NCBI GenBank assembly: GCA_024401475.1
Contig: JAKSKZ010000024.1
Coordinates: forward strand, 1-51,747
Reading direction: 5' to 3'
DNA length: 51,747 nucleotides
Origin: Paludibacteraceae bacterium
Lineage (GTDB): Bacteria; Bacteroidota; Bacteroidia; Bacteroidales; Paludibacteraceae
Part shown: positions 16,506 through 24,750 of the stretch, one piece after another
Layout of the letters: each line of letters starts with the position of its first letter
Position numbering within the stretch: position 1 is the stretch's first letter
Made by a program: the position numbers and the translations under genes
Notes under the pieces: model-generated
Databases searched by the model: none
What the model was told of the DNA's origin: nothing
The model's input: the letters and a program-made list of their open reading frames with translations, nothing else

Positions 16506-18050
16506 ATGAAATTTCCAATAGGTATACAGACATTTGAAAAGATAATTGAAGGCGGTTATGTCTATGTAGACAAAACTGATCTGGTATACAAATTAGTTTC
16601 CTCAGGAGAATATTATTTCTTGAGCCGCCCGCGTCGTTTCGGCAAAAGTCTGCTTACCACAACATTGGAGTCTTATTTCCTTGGTAAAAAGGAACTTTTC
16701 AAAGGCCTCGCTATTGATTCGTTGGAGACGGAATGGATTGAATATCCGGTGTTTCACCTTGATTTCTCGGGGAATAAATATGTTAAGGAGAACGAACTTG
16801 ATAGCGTAGTCAATCTTTTTTTGGAAAAATGTGAAAGTAAGTATGGCTCCAACGCAAGTGAGGTGACATTCGGATCTCGTTTCCAAGGAGTTATCCAACG
16901 AGCATACGAAAAAACAGGAAAAAAAGTCGTAATCCTTGTCGACGAATACGACAAACCGTTGACTGATACTATCGGAGATACAGAAATCCAGGATGCCAAT
17001 CGTTCAGTGTTGCAAAGTTTGTATGGAGTTTTCAAAAATGCCGACAGATACATCAAATTCACATTCCTGACTGGCGTCACCCGTTATGGCAAATTGGGCA
17101 TCTTCAGCGCTGCAAATAACCTTAAAGATATTTCCAACGACGATAACTATTCCAGCATTTGTGGTATTTCTGAAAGAGAGTTGCATAAATATTTTGATGG
17201 GGAGATTGAATCTTTCGCAAATAAAAAAGACGTTTCCAAAGATGAAATATACGAAAGCTTAAAAAAGAAGTATGATGGCTATCATTTTTCTGAGGAATCT
17301 GAGGATATTTATAATCCTTTTAGTCTTTTGAACTCACTGGCTGACAGGAAACTATCCAACTATTGGTTCGCGACAGGCACACCGACTTATTTGGTGAAGA
17401 TCTTAAAAAAACAAAGTTATGATTTGACCACTTTCAATAAAGAGATTGTGTCAACTGCGGAAGGTATTGCATCGTTTGGCAATGGAGAGGATAATATTGT
17501 TGCCGCACTTTATCAGAGTGGATATCTGACAATCAAGAGTTATGAAGATGACATCTATAAATTGGGATTCCCCAATGAGGAGGTTGCCGATGGGTTTGTC
17601 CGTTATTTGGCGATTGAGTTTGCCGGAAAATCCATGAACGAATGGGATACAGATATTTATACACTGAAACAGCATATTCGTAACGATGACGTAGATTCGT
17701 TTATGACTCAGATGCAACTGATAATGAGCGAGGTCCCATTTGAAAGTAATGAGGTCAAACTGATTGAGGCAAACTTCCGCAATCTGCTTTATTTGATGAT
17801 CCGAGCAACAGGATTCAATGTTACAGTGGAACGTCCTGTGCTGAGCGGACGCATCGACGTCTTCTTTGAAACAAACAATTGCGTCTACATCATTGAATGT
17901 AAGCGTGATGGTTCCGCACAGGAAGCATTGGCTCAGATAGACGAAAAACGTTATGCGAAAAAAATATCTTCTCATGACAAGAAGATTATGAAGATCGGCG
18001 TGAATTTCAGCACCAAGGAGAAGAATCTATCGGAGTGGGTTGTGGGATAA
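16506..18050 (+). CDS. AAA-ATPase-like / PD-(D/E)XK nuclease superfamily protein, copy 2
   Basis: This is a 514-aa paralogue of the gene at 14588 with the same motifs: RPRRFGKS, VVILVDEYDKPL, GRIDVFF, IIECKRD. The DNA corresponding to copy 1 from 15481 to about 16023 differs at only three positions, all in the first 110 bases of that block. Residues about 88-295 are much less alike, suggesting that the middle carries specificity or that the ends are homogenised by gene conversion. The last 20 codons diverge again. Start ATG 16506 is chosen by homology to copy 1. Confidence 0.85.
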   Translation: MKFPIGIQTFEKIIEGGYVYVDKTDLVYKLVSSGEYYFLSRPRRFGKSLLTTTLESYFLGKKELFKGLAIDSLETEWIEYPVFHLDFSGNKYVKENELDSVVNLFLEKCESKYGSNASEVTFGSRFQGVIQRAYEKTGKKVVILVDEYDKPLTDTIGDTEIQDANRSVLQSLYGVFKNADRYIKFTFLTGVTRYGKLGIFSAANNLKDISNDDNYSSICGISERELHKYFDGEIESFANKKDVSKDEIYESLKKKYDGYHFSEESEDIYNPFSLLNSLADRKLSNYWFATGTPTYLVKILKKQSYDLTTFNKEIVSTAEGIASFGNGEDNIVAALYQSGYLTIKSYEDDIYKLGFPNEEVADGFVRYLAIEFAGKSMNEWDTDIYTLKQHIRNDDVDSFMTQMQLIMSEVPFESNEVKLIEANFRNLLYLMIRATGFNVTVERPVLSGRIDVFFETNNCVYIIECKRDGSAQEALAQIDEKRYAKKISSHDKKIMKIGVNFSTKEKNLSEWVVG

Positions 18051-18063
18051 TTCAGAGAGGGAG

Positions 18064-18138
18064 TTACACATCTATAAGTTTTTCTATAATTTTCCACTGA
18101 TCATCGGTGAGATTTGTTGCATATTTGTTCATCTTCAT
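18064..18138 (-). pseudogene. Truncated IS5-family transposase, first 24 codons
   Basis: Twenty-four codons begin MKMNKYATNLTDDQWKII, a typical start of an IS5-group transposase (DUF4096 region, consensus LTDxQWxxIE). The frame then stops and the sequence runs into the end of the preceding gene, so the remainder is deleted. It is oriented inward from the IS end at 18301. Confidence 0.7.
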
Positions 18139-18301
18139 TGTTTTTGGGTGTTATAAGACATGAAAAATTATTCACTTATTAAACTGACAATCAATATTTA
18201 TCAACTTATTCAACTCGCTTTTTTGAGTCTTATATAAAAGATTTTAATCTAAATTCAAACAATTTCTAAAAATTTAAAGACGGTGAATTATAGAGGTCAC
18301 C
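18139..18301 (-). mobile_element. IS end and transposase leader (remnant)
   Basis: On the minus strand this begins GGTGACCTCTATAATTCACC and leads through an AT-rich leader to the truncated transposase start. The terminal sequence matches the right end of the MITE (ending at 19687) and the remnant at 27049. The TTAA outside it doubles as part of the stop codon of the C-S lyase gene. Confidence 0.65.
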
Positions 18302-19474
18302 TTAAATATCATCCACCGCCACTTTCAGTCGATGCATAGCCTCCGCTATGACGCTCCTTGGCGAGGCCACATTCAGACGCATGAAGCCTGTGCCCTCCTT
18401 TCCGAACATCGTGCCGTTGTTCAAGGCAAGATGAGCTCCGTCTTCAAAAAGAGAACGAAGTTCCGTTTGCGAAAGTCCAAGTTCCCGGCAGTCCAGCCAG
18501 ACCAAAAAGGAGGCCTGCGGACGCACCATCTTAATAGCAGGGATTTCCGCAGAAAGGAATTGCTGCACATAATCCATTGTTCCTTGCACATAGGCTAACA
18601 TTTGGTCGAGCCAATCGCGCCCCTCCTCCGTATAAGCAGCCATCATCGCTTCAAAAGCGTATATGTTTCCAAAGCGCAAATGCAAAGCCTCCAAGAATGC
18701 GAGCAACTGACTGCGTAGTTTTTCGTTCGGAATGACAGTATAGGCCATTGCCAAAGCTGGCATATTGAAGGACTTGGTGGCTGACATGAATGTCACCGAA
18801 TTTTCGGCAGCCAATTCAGACACGGAGGCATACGGTGTGTGCCGATAAGGAGCATGGAACATATCGGCATGGATTTCATCAGAGATGACCAAAACCTGGT
18901 GACGAGCACATATTTCTGCCACTTGTGCCAACTCTTCCTTTTTCCAAACTCGGCCGCCTGGATTATGTGGGTTACAAAGCAAAAAGGCCTTGCAACCTTT
19001 CACCTTCTCTTCAAAATCATTGAAATCCATTCGGAAATTCTCGCCATCGAACAATAGTGGATTTTGACGAAGTTCCCTGCCGTTGTGTTCTACTATCTCA
19101 AAAAATGGATGATAAACAGGAGGCTGAATCAAGACGGCATCGCCGGGTTTCGTGTAGCAAAGAAGTGCCAAAGCCATACCTGGCACAACACCCGATATGT
19201 TATTAACCCATTGTTTATCAACCGTCCAACCATGACGGTTCTTCAACCAAGCCACAACAGATTCACCCCACCCTTCTGGCGTAAACGTATATCCTAAAAC
19301 GCCCTTCTGATTTCGGGCAGAAATGGCCTCCGCTATAAATGAAGGCGTACGAAAATCCATATCGGCCACCCACAAGGGCATCAAATCATCTCGATTCCAA
19401 AATGTCTTCACTCCATCCACTTTTACGGAACCCGTGCCTCGACGTTCCACTATTTCATCAAAATTGTATTTCAT
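18302..19474 (-). CDS. PatB/MalY-family C-S lyase (PLP-dependent aminotransferase fold)
   Basis: This is a fold-type I PLP enzyme of 390 aa, the usual PatB length. Family signatures are PLWVADMDFRTP (about 33-44), GYTFTPEGW, CNPHNPGGRVW (167-177), ISDEIHADMF with Asp199, and SATKSFNMP with PLP-Lys234. Members cleave cystathionine or cysteine conjugates to release pyruvate, ammonia and a thiol. The exact substrate cannot be read from sequence. The stop codon abuts the IS end, and a MITE lies 14 bp upstream of the start, so the original promoter may have been replaced or displaced. Confidence 0.88.
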   Translation of the reverse strand: MKYNFDEIVERRGTGSVKVDGVKTFWNRDDLMPLWVADMDFRTPSFIAEAISARNQKGVLGYTFTPEGWGESVVAWLKNRHGWTVDKQWVNNISGVVPGMALALLCYTKPGDAVLIQPPVYHPFFEIVEHNGRELRQNPLLFDGENFRMDFNDFEEKVKGCKAFLLCNPHNPGGRVWKKEELAQVAEICARHQVLVISDEIHADMFHAPYRHTPYASVSELAAENSVTFMSATKSFNMPALAMAYTVIPNEKLRSQLLAFLEALHLRFGNIYAFEAMMAAYTEEGRDWLDQMLAYVQGTMDYVQQFLSAEIPAIKMVRPQASFLVWLDCRELGLSQTELRSLFEDGAHLALNNGTMFGKEGTGFMRLNVASPRSVIAEAMHRLKVAVDDI

Positions 19475-19488
19475 TTAATTTCTTTTAA

Positions 19489-19687
19489 GGTGACCTCCAT
19501 AAATTTACTTCGAGGGATTTTTGAATTTATTTCGAGCAGGTTGCCGACCGGAAAGAAGGAGCAGTGCAATCACTATGACTGACTGACAAACAGCAAGATA
19601 CCCCCAAATATCAAAAAGCACCGAAAAGTTTATAAAGAATCACTTATTACTAAAAAAATTGGTAACGGTGAATTTATTGAGGTCACC
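19489..19687. mobile_element. 199-bp MITE related to the IS5-like element
   Basis: The left end GGTGACCTCCATAAATTTAC and the right end (complement GGTGACCTCAATAAATTCAC) are inverted repeats with about 17 of 20 matches. There is no ORF inside. The left end extends homology with the remnant at 14413, and the right end with those at 18301 and 27049. The left flank is TTAA and the right flank ATTA, so the target duplication is not perfect. It lies between the divergent C-S lyase and dnaX genes. Confidence 0.75.
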
Positions 19688-19750
19688 ATTATCCAATTCA
19701 ACTAAAAAATCCCCCAAAGTTAATTTATAATCAAAAAATTCATCAATTAG

Positions 19751-19781
19751 TTGTCATATTTCGTCTCAAAATCTAACTTTG
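19751..19781 (+). promoter_or_regulatory. dnaX promoter
   Basis: TTG at 19751-19753, 20 bp, then TAACTTTG at 19774-19781, leaving a leader of about 13 bases to the ATG at 19801. The promoter begins 64 bp beyond the MITE. Confidence 0.65.
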
Positions 19782-19800
19782 CAATATATAAAAATGAAAT

Positions 19801-20907
19801 ATGGAGAATTTTATTGTTTCAGCAAGGAAATATCGTCCCACATCGTTCCTTTCGGTGGTTGGACAAAACTCCCTTACCAATACGCTAAAGAATGCCATCA
19901 CGAGTAACCACCTCGCCCACGCATATCTTTTCTGCGGTCCAAGAGGCGTGGGAAAGACGACTTGTGCTCGTATCTTTGCTAAGACAATAAACTGCATGAA
20001 TCCGACGGCTGAACATGAGGCCTGCAACGAATGCGAGTCTTGCGTGGCATTCAACGAACAACGTTCCTTAAACATTCAGGAGTTGGATGCCGCTTCGAAC
20101 AACTCGGTTGATGACATTCGTACTCTTATCGAGAAAGTTCACGTCCATCCTCAAATCGGACACTACAAAGTTTATATCATCGACGAGGTGCACATGCTCT
20201 CGCAAGCTGCCTTCAACGCCTTTTTGAAGACTTTGGAGGAGCCGCCTGCTCATGCCATCTTCATTCTCGCCACAACGGAGAAACACAAAGTGTTGCCTAC
20301 CATTCTCTCCAGATGTCAGATTTACGACTTCAACAGAATGAGCATCGCCGACACGATCAGTCACCTCCAAAACGTGGCAAAGCAAGAGGGAATCGAGGCT
20401 GAAGAGGCCGCTCTCTCCATCATCGCCCAAAAGGCAGACGGTGGTATGCGTGACGCACTCTCCATCTTCGACCAAGTGGTCTCTTTCTGCGGAAAGAACA
20501 TCACCTACCAAGAGGTCATCAAAAACCTCAACGTTCTCGACTATGATTACTACTTCAAAATGGTCGATTCGTTTTTGAAATGCGACATTCCAAGCAGCCT
20601 GCTCCTATTCAACGATATTTTGAGCAAAGGTTTTGAGGGGCAGAATTTCATAACGGGCCTAAGCTCGCACTTCCGCGACTTGCTCATGTGCAAAGACCAA
20701 CAAACAATCGAATTGCTGGAGGTCGGCGCCGAAATAAAGGAATTATACAAACGACAAGCAGCCAACTGCAACGACCAGTTCCTTATCAAGGCTCTCCGTT
20801 TGGCAAACGACTGCGACCTCAACTATAGATTGAGCAAAAACAAACGACTCCTTGTCGAGCTGACGCTAATCCGATTGTGCCAACTCTCGGATGAAAAAAA
20901 AAAATGA
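19801..20907 (+). CDS. dnaX: DNA polymerase III gamma/tau subunit, gamma-like ATPase part
   Basis: DnaX is the motor of the clamp loader that places the beta sliding clamp on DNA. This frame of 368 aa contains the complete ATPase and collar: Walker A GPRGVGKT (46-53), zinc ligands Cys65, Cys75, Cys78 and Cys81, IIDEVHML (126-133) and the sensor LSRC (169-172). It ends SDEKKK and stops at TGA directly after a run of 11 A. The tau-type C-terminal region is encoded next in another frame. The frame-0 product therefore resembles a gamma subunit, and frame change would yield a tau-like protein of about 570 aa, the normal size for one-piece Bacteroidetes DnaX. Confidence 0.95.
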   Translation: MENFIVSARKYRPTSFLSVVGQNSLTNTLKNAITSNHLAHAYLFCGPRGVGKTTCARIFAKTINCMNPTAEHEACNECESCVAFNEQRSLNIQELDAASNNSVDDIRTLIEKVHVHPQIGHYKVYIIDEVHMLSQAAFNAFLKTLEEPPAHAIFILATTEKHKVLPTILSRCQIYDFNRMSIADTISHLQNVAKQEGIEAEEAALSIIAQKADGGMRDALSIFDQVVSFCGKNITYQEVIKNLNVLDYDYYFKMVDSFLKCDIPSSLLLFNDILSKGFEGQNFITGLSSHFRDLLMCKDQQTIELLEVGAEIKELYKRQAANCNDQFLIKALRLANDCDLNYRLSKNKRLLVELTLIRLCQLSDEKKK

Positions 20908-21514
20908 GTTAGACGATGATGACGACCTCTTCGCCATCGAGAATTTCTTTACGCAAGAGAAACCCATAGTCCGACCTCAAACTCAAGCCAACAACGCCAC
21001 CCCAAAAGTTCACCAACAAGGGAATGCCCAATCCGTGCACGTAACTCGCATCAAGAGCTCGGAGATCCCTGGCGTATCCATCAAAAAAATCCTTAACGAC
21101 GACGGAAAGGACAAGGAGCAAGTCGTCACCACTCAATATGAAAATAAAGCTTGCAACGAATTCACACAAAAGGATTTGATCAAGGTTTGGAACGAATACA
21201 TCGCAACCGTTCCCGAAAAGAAGATCCTTACAACCACGATGTCAAGCTACAAACCCAAGTTGACGGATGATTTCTTCATCGAGCTATCTGTTGACAACCC
21301 GATCCAAGAGCGAGAGGTGCTCAACGAGCGTCCTTCCCTACTCGCCTTCCTTCAAAAGAAACTGAACAACGGCAAAATCCGCATGAGCATTCGCATCATG
21401 CAAATAGAAGAGAACAAGAAGATGCTCTCGCCCAAAGACAGACTCAAAGGCATGGTGGAGAGAAACGAAAACATGAAGAAACTCATGCAAGAACTCGCTT
21501 TGGAATTAGACTAA
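20891..21514 (+). CDS. dnaX: DnaX C-terminal (tau-specific) region in the shifted frame
   Basis: The 207-codon frame can open at ATG 20891 inside the end of the gamma-like frame, but no Shine-Dalgarno precedes it, so I expect expression mainly by slippage. It starts with an acidic linker (ELDDDDDLF), then a variable Gln/Asn-rich linker, then a folded domain at about residues 92-205 (KVWNEYIATVP, LSVDNPIQERE, LLAFLQKKLNN, LSPKDRLKGM). That pattern is the C-terminal domain of Bacteroidetes DnaX proteins, thought to contact the polymerase or helicase. It is not an independent gene in relatives as far as I know. Confidence 0.8.
   Translation: MKKKNELDDDDDLFAIENFFTQEKPIVRPQTQANNATPKVHQQGNAQSVHVTRIKSSEIPGVSIKKILNDDGKDKEQVVTTQYENKACNEFTQKDLIKVWNEYIATVPEKKILTTTMSSYKPKLTDDFFIELSVDNPIQEREVLNERPSLLAFLQKKLNNGKIRMSIRIMQIEENKKMLSPKDRLKGMVERNENMKKLMQELALELD
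20894..20904 (+). other. A11 slippery run joining the two dnaX frames
   Basis: Frame 0 reads GAT GAA AAA AAA AAA TGA. The downstream frame is reached if one A is lost or two are gained (or by a +1 shift), giving DEKKNELDDD. The stop immediately after the run mirrors the E. coli and Thermus dnaX arrangements; Thermus uses transcriptional slippage on an A run. A weak 5-bp CGATG/CATCG pairing lies just downstream. A homopolymer sequencing error is the alternative explanation. Confidence 0.6.
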
Positions 21515-21672
21515 ATTTCAATACGATTTATGATTTAAGATTTCCTCTCGAGCAAAGAACCTCTAATTGTTTCAATCTATTCAAAGACTTTCGTCATCAC
21601 GTCCCAGAACTGAAAATGCGACACCCATCAGCCTTGTCCGTGAGGGCAAGGTCAGGCGGAGACAGAGCCCCC

Positions 21673-21724
21673 CAAAAAACAACCAACCCCATCGGAATCG
21701 CCTATGAGCAATTCCAACGGGGTT
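21673..21724 (-). terminator. Terminator of the surface-protein operon
   Basis: The 14-bp stem (21685-21698 with 21711-21724, two G-T wobbles) on the minus strand starts AACCCCGTTGGAAT and is followed by a T-rich tract. It lies 28 bases after the 37-aa ORF. The interval 21515-21672 otherwise shows nothing I can name. Confidence 0.75.
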
Positions 21725-21751
21725 GTGAATGGTCTGTTTTGCAGACGAGCG

Positions 21752-21865
21752 TTAATCTGCTATCCCCTGCATTATTGTTTCGATGTCGCCACCGCTGGTG
21801 GCAATCATCTCGCAAAGTTCGATTTCGATGACCTCTATCGATGGCATTTCATATTCTCTCTTCAT
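21752..21865 (-). CDS. 37-aa peptide following the surface protein gene
   Basis: An ATG 5 bp after the stop of the 959-aa gene opens a 37-codon frame (MKREYEMPSIEVIEIE...) that ends before the terminator. The pattern 'M-K-x-x-Y-x-x-P-x-x-E-V-[VI]-x-[VI]-E' recurs in short ORFs at this position in other Bacteroidales. A SGGD segment follows a Met/Ala/Thr stretch at about residues 20-27. There is no signal peptide. The function is unknown; a chaperone-like or precursor peptide is conceivable. Confidence 0.6.
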   Translation of the reverse strand: MKREYEMPSIEVIEIELCEMIATSGGDIETIMQGIAD

Positions 21866-21870
21866 GATGC

Positions 21871-24750
21871 TTATTTGTTATTCGTTACTACAATTTTCTT
21901 TCCGTTCACCATATAGACTCCGTCTGGCAGGCCTACGAGGCTCTCCGATGCCTCCACGTTCAAGCGGACGGCACGACCAAGGGTGTCATAGACATTGACC
22001 TTGCCTGCAAACTCGTTTGTCGGCTCTTCACACTTCGTGACGTTGCCCTTGCGGAGGATGACACCCAAGCTGCTTGGAGCCGACGCTCTCAAGCCAGACT
22101 CACCCTCTAAGAGGATGGCAGTGCGGAAGGCTGGGACGGTGAGGTCGAGCACGTGATAGAATTGGTTGTCTATGAATGCGTAGTAGTTGAGGCCGTCCTG
22201 ACAGAGGTATTTCTTCTCCTCATAGAGACCAAAGTGCGTTGCCTTGCCGTTGGTCACGTCGATTGGCTTCGTTTCGACAAACTCGACATCATACACTTCG
22301 TCAACCAATGGCTGGTCTTTCTCAGCCACCTTCACCAAGTAAGGTGTGTTGGCCTTGATGCCCTCTGCCGACTCCTCAAATTCGAGGTTCTTACCGTCGA
22401 ACGAAACGAACTTGTAAGCCGTTCCGTTGATGCTTTCCGCAGGCACATCGTAAGGCAGGATGATGGTCATGGTGTCCTTGGTGGCGGTGCGGTTATAGGT
22501 TACGGTTGTAGCAGTTGGCAAATAGCTATGTTTTTGACAATATACAGATGATTCGTCATCCAACTCGTATTTTACAGTTTTGCCTTCGCCTGTAAACTGC
22601 GAATTAAATGTACCGTTGTCAAGATACGGTATAGACTTCAACGTCAATGTATTGAGCGAGTTACAATATGTGAACATAGAGTTTAATAGAGTTACCTTGT
22701 TCATGTCAAAATTGCCAATAGTAAGATTCTCAAGTACGCTGCATTTGAAAAATATTTGCTCCATATTTTCCACTTTCTCAGTCTCAAAACTGCTGAGATC
22801 AAGTGTCTTGAGCGCTCGGCAGTCGACAAACATTTGACACATCCATGCCACATTTGCGGTATTGAAATTCCCCCATTCTATTGATTTAAGAGAATAAAAT
22901 TTCATAAACATACGGTTGCAAGTGCTGGCAATAACTTCACCGCGGAATTTTACAGTTTCTACACCATTGATTCCATAATCTTTCCATGGAGCATAACTGG
23001 AATAAGCGTCTCCCCAATTATCCAATGTGCCAGAAATGCCATCTATAGGTTCTATTATCATGGTTTGATCCTCATAGACCGTCCAAGTGCAAGTGCCGCA
23101 GACCTCAGAGTGAGTAACAGATGGAGCCACCCCACATTTTGAGCATTGCATATCAACCCAATTATGACTGCCACCGATGGCTGGTATAGTTACTATATCC
23201 TGTGCTTTGCAGCCCTGTCGCTGACAATCACGGTGCTTACTTCCCTCTGTATAACATGTCGCAAGATTGTCAACGATGTAATCTTCTGGATAGTCGTGAC
23301 CGAGGGCAGCGATTTCTGTTGCAGCCAAGTTGTAGTAAGTATTTGTGGTATGCGCGCCATTGTCCTTATAATACTTGTCCGAGCAGCATGAGTGCGAACA
23401 TGTGTAGTAAAGACTAATGCCCTTCTCAGTACATGTGGCATCCACAGCTGCATGTTTTGTCATGTTGTGGCTGAGAGTATCGATAGTTCCATTCTCCCTT
23501 GCCGTACATCCCGAATGGGTACACACCCTATGCTTTGTACCACCTGCAGTACAAGTTGCAGCCTTGTCTGTAACCCAGTCGCCGTAGGTGTGTTTTTCGA
23601 AAGTAGCAGTAATACTAACATTATCAGTAAGTTCCACATAGTGTTTCTGTACACCCTTGTCGCTCCACTTTACGAAGTCGTAGCCGCTATCAGGAGTAGC
23701 CTCCACCCCGAGCAGTGTAGCTGTGGTGGTAGTTGGATTGGCGTAAAACTGACTTACAATACCTCCAGCACCTGCGGTAACGCTGATGGTAATTTTCTTG
23801 TTGCCATTAGATTCGGCTTTGCTTTGATAACTGTTACCTAACATATTGGTGCTGGCATCCGATACGTATGTATTGTTCGTGATTACACCAACTACTTTCC
23901 CTCGTGGGCAGCCTGCAAAAATGCCCACATCCGTTCCAGTACTTGGTGTCAGTGTACCACTGACAAAGCAGTTACGGATATATTTAAAATTCTGAGTATC
24001 GCCATCATCATCCGCATAGCCTAAGATGCCTCCTATTCGAGGGTTGTCTCCTTGGGTAATGATAGAACCATTAAAGAAGCAGTTTTCAATCTCCACATTG
24101 GCATTTTTCTCACAATATCCCACTATACCACCGTTACTGTCGGTACTCTTGCCCACATCCATCGTGCCACTATAGGTACATCCCTTAATCTCAACGGTTT
24201 TTCCGTTAACTTGCAGAATCTGACCTACGATACCACCAATATGTTTCTTTTCATACGATTCTTCGTATATAATTTTACAACTACTGGTGATGTTGAGAAT
24301 CTTGGAGTCACCTTTTGCAGAACCTGCCACAGAACCTGCATTGCCACATTTTATGGTAAATTCACCAGAGATGGTGAAATTCTTAATAGTAGCTCCATCG
24401 ATTTGCTCAAACAAGCCAGCATAATCGTGTACAGAACTCCAAGAGTTTCCTTCAAAGTGAATAGTCTTTCCATTACCGTCGAACGTTCCTTTGTATGGTT
24501 TATTCCTGCCAAGATAAAGACCCCAATGATAAGGTATTGTTATATCTTTGTTAAGTATTGCACATAAACTTGGCTCTGTACTCGTTTTTTCTTGAAATTC
24601 TTCCAGGTCACTATATTTTTCTAGTTGATACGGATTGTCTAATGACCCGTCACCTTTAAGTTCCGCCCATGCACATTGTGGCACAAGCGAAGCCAACATC
24701 ACGCCTATCGCCATGAGCGGGCGGAATAAATGTTTTATTCTTTTCTTCAT
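21871..24750 (-). CDS. Large secreted surface protein: GLUG, InlB-type, Cys-rich and BspA-like repeats with T9SS-like tail
   Basis: A signal peptide (cleavage near QCAWA) is followed by GLUG-type repeats (GGIVGQ, GGIVGY, GGILGY, about 170-250). An InlB B-like repeat (YDFVKWSDKG) comes at about 355. Three Cys/His-rich repeats (ATCTAGGTKHR, ATCTEKGI, ATCYTEGSKHR) occupy about 400-540. BspA/DUF285 repeats follow (MFVDCRALKTLDLSSF, about 625-710). The last 40 residues (VNVYDTLGRAV ... GLPDGVYMVNGKK) resemble a type IX secretion sorting domain. It is probably exposed on the cell surface and adhesive. It is translationally coupled to the 233-aa gene (ATGA overlap). Confidence 0.85.
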   Translation of the reverse strand: MKKRIKHLFRPLMAIGVMLASLVPQCAWAELKGDGSLDNPYQLEKYSDLEEFQEKTSTEPSLCAILNKDITIPYHWGLYLGRNKPYKGTFDGNGKTIHFEGNSWSSVHDYAGLFEQIDGATIKNFTISGEFTIKCGNAGSVAGSAKGDSKILNITSSCKIIYEESYEKKHIGGIVGQILQVNGKTVEIKGCTYSGTMDVGKSTDSNGGIVGYCEKNANVEIENCFFNGSIITQGDNPRIGGILGYADDDGDTQNFKYIRNCFVSGTLTPSTGTDVGIFAGCPRGKVVGVITNNTYVSDASTNMLGNSYQSKAESNGNKKITISVTAGAGGIVSQFYANPTTTTATLLGVEATPDSGYDFVKWSDKGVQKHYVELTDNVSITATFEKHTYGDWVTDKAATCTAGGTKHRVCTHSGCTARENGTIDTLSHNMTKHAAVDATCTEKGISLYYTCSHSCCSDKYYKDNGAHTTNTYYNLAATEIAALGHDYPEDYIVDNLATCYTEGSKHRDCQRQGCKAQDIVTIPAIGGSHNWVDMQCSKCGVAPSVTHSEVCGTCTWTVYEDQTMIIEPIDGISGTLDNWGDAYSSYAPWKDYGINGVETVKFRGEVIASTCNRMFMKFYSLKSIEWGNFNTANVAWMCQMFVDCRALKTLDLSSFETEKVENMEQIFFKCSVLENLTIGNFDMNKVTLLNSMFTYCNSLNTLTLKSIPYLDNGTFNSQFTGEGKTVKYELDDESSVYCQKHSYLPTATTVTYNRTATKDTMTIILPYDVPAESINGTAYKFVSFDGKNLEFEESAEGIKANTPYLVKVAEKDQPLVDEVYDVEFVETKPIDVTNGKATHFGLYEEKKYLCQDGLNYYAFIDNQFYHVLDLTVPAFRTAILLEGESGLRASAPSSLGVILRKGNVTKCEEPTNEFAGKVNVYDTLGRAVRLNVEASESLVGLPDGVYMVNGKKIVVTNNK

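Larger units (their letters stand above)
14409..18305. mobile_element. Putative IS5-like transposon shell carrying two ATPase/nuclease genes
   Basis: The left end at 14413 (GGCAACCTCTACAAGTT) and the right end finishing at 18301 (TATAGAGGTCACC) are inverted relative to each other, and both are flanked by TTAA (14409-14412 and 18302-18305). The right end is followed inward by a transposase N-terminus on the minus strand. The left end matches the transposase-distal end of the MITE at 19489 at 33 of 42 positions. The interior holds two related genes instead of a transposase body. Seen: ends, TTAA, fragment. Inferred: that they belong to one element rather than to independent insertions. Confidence 0.45.
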
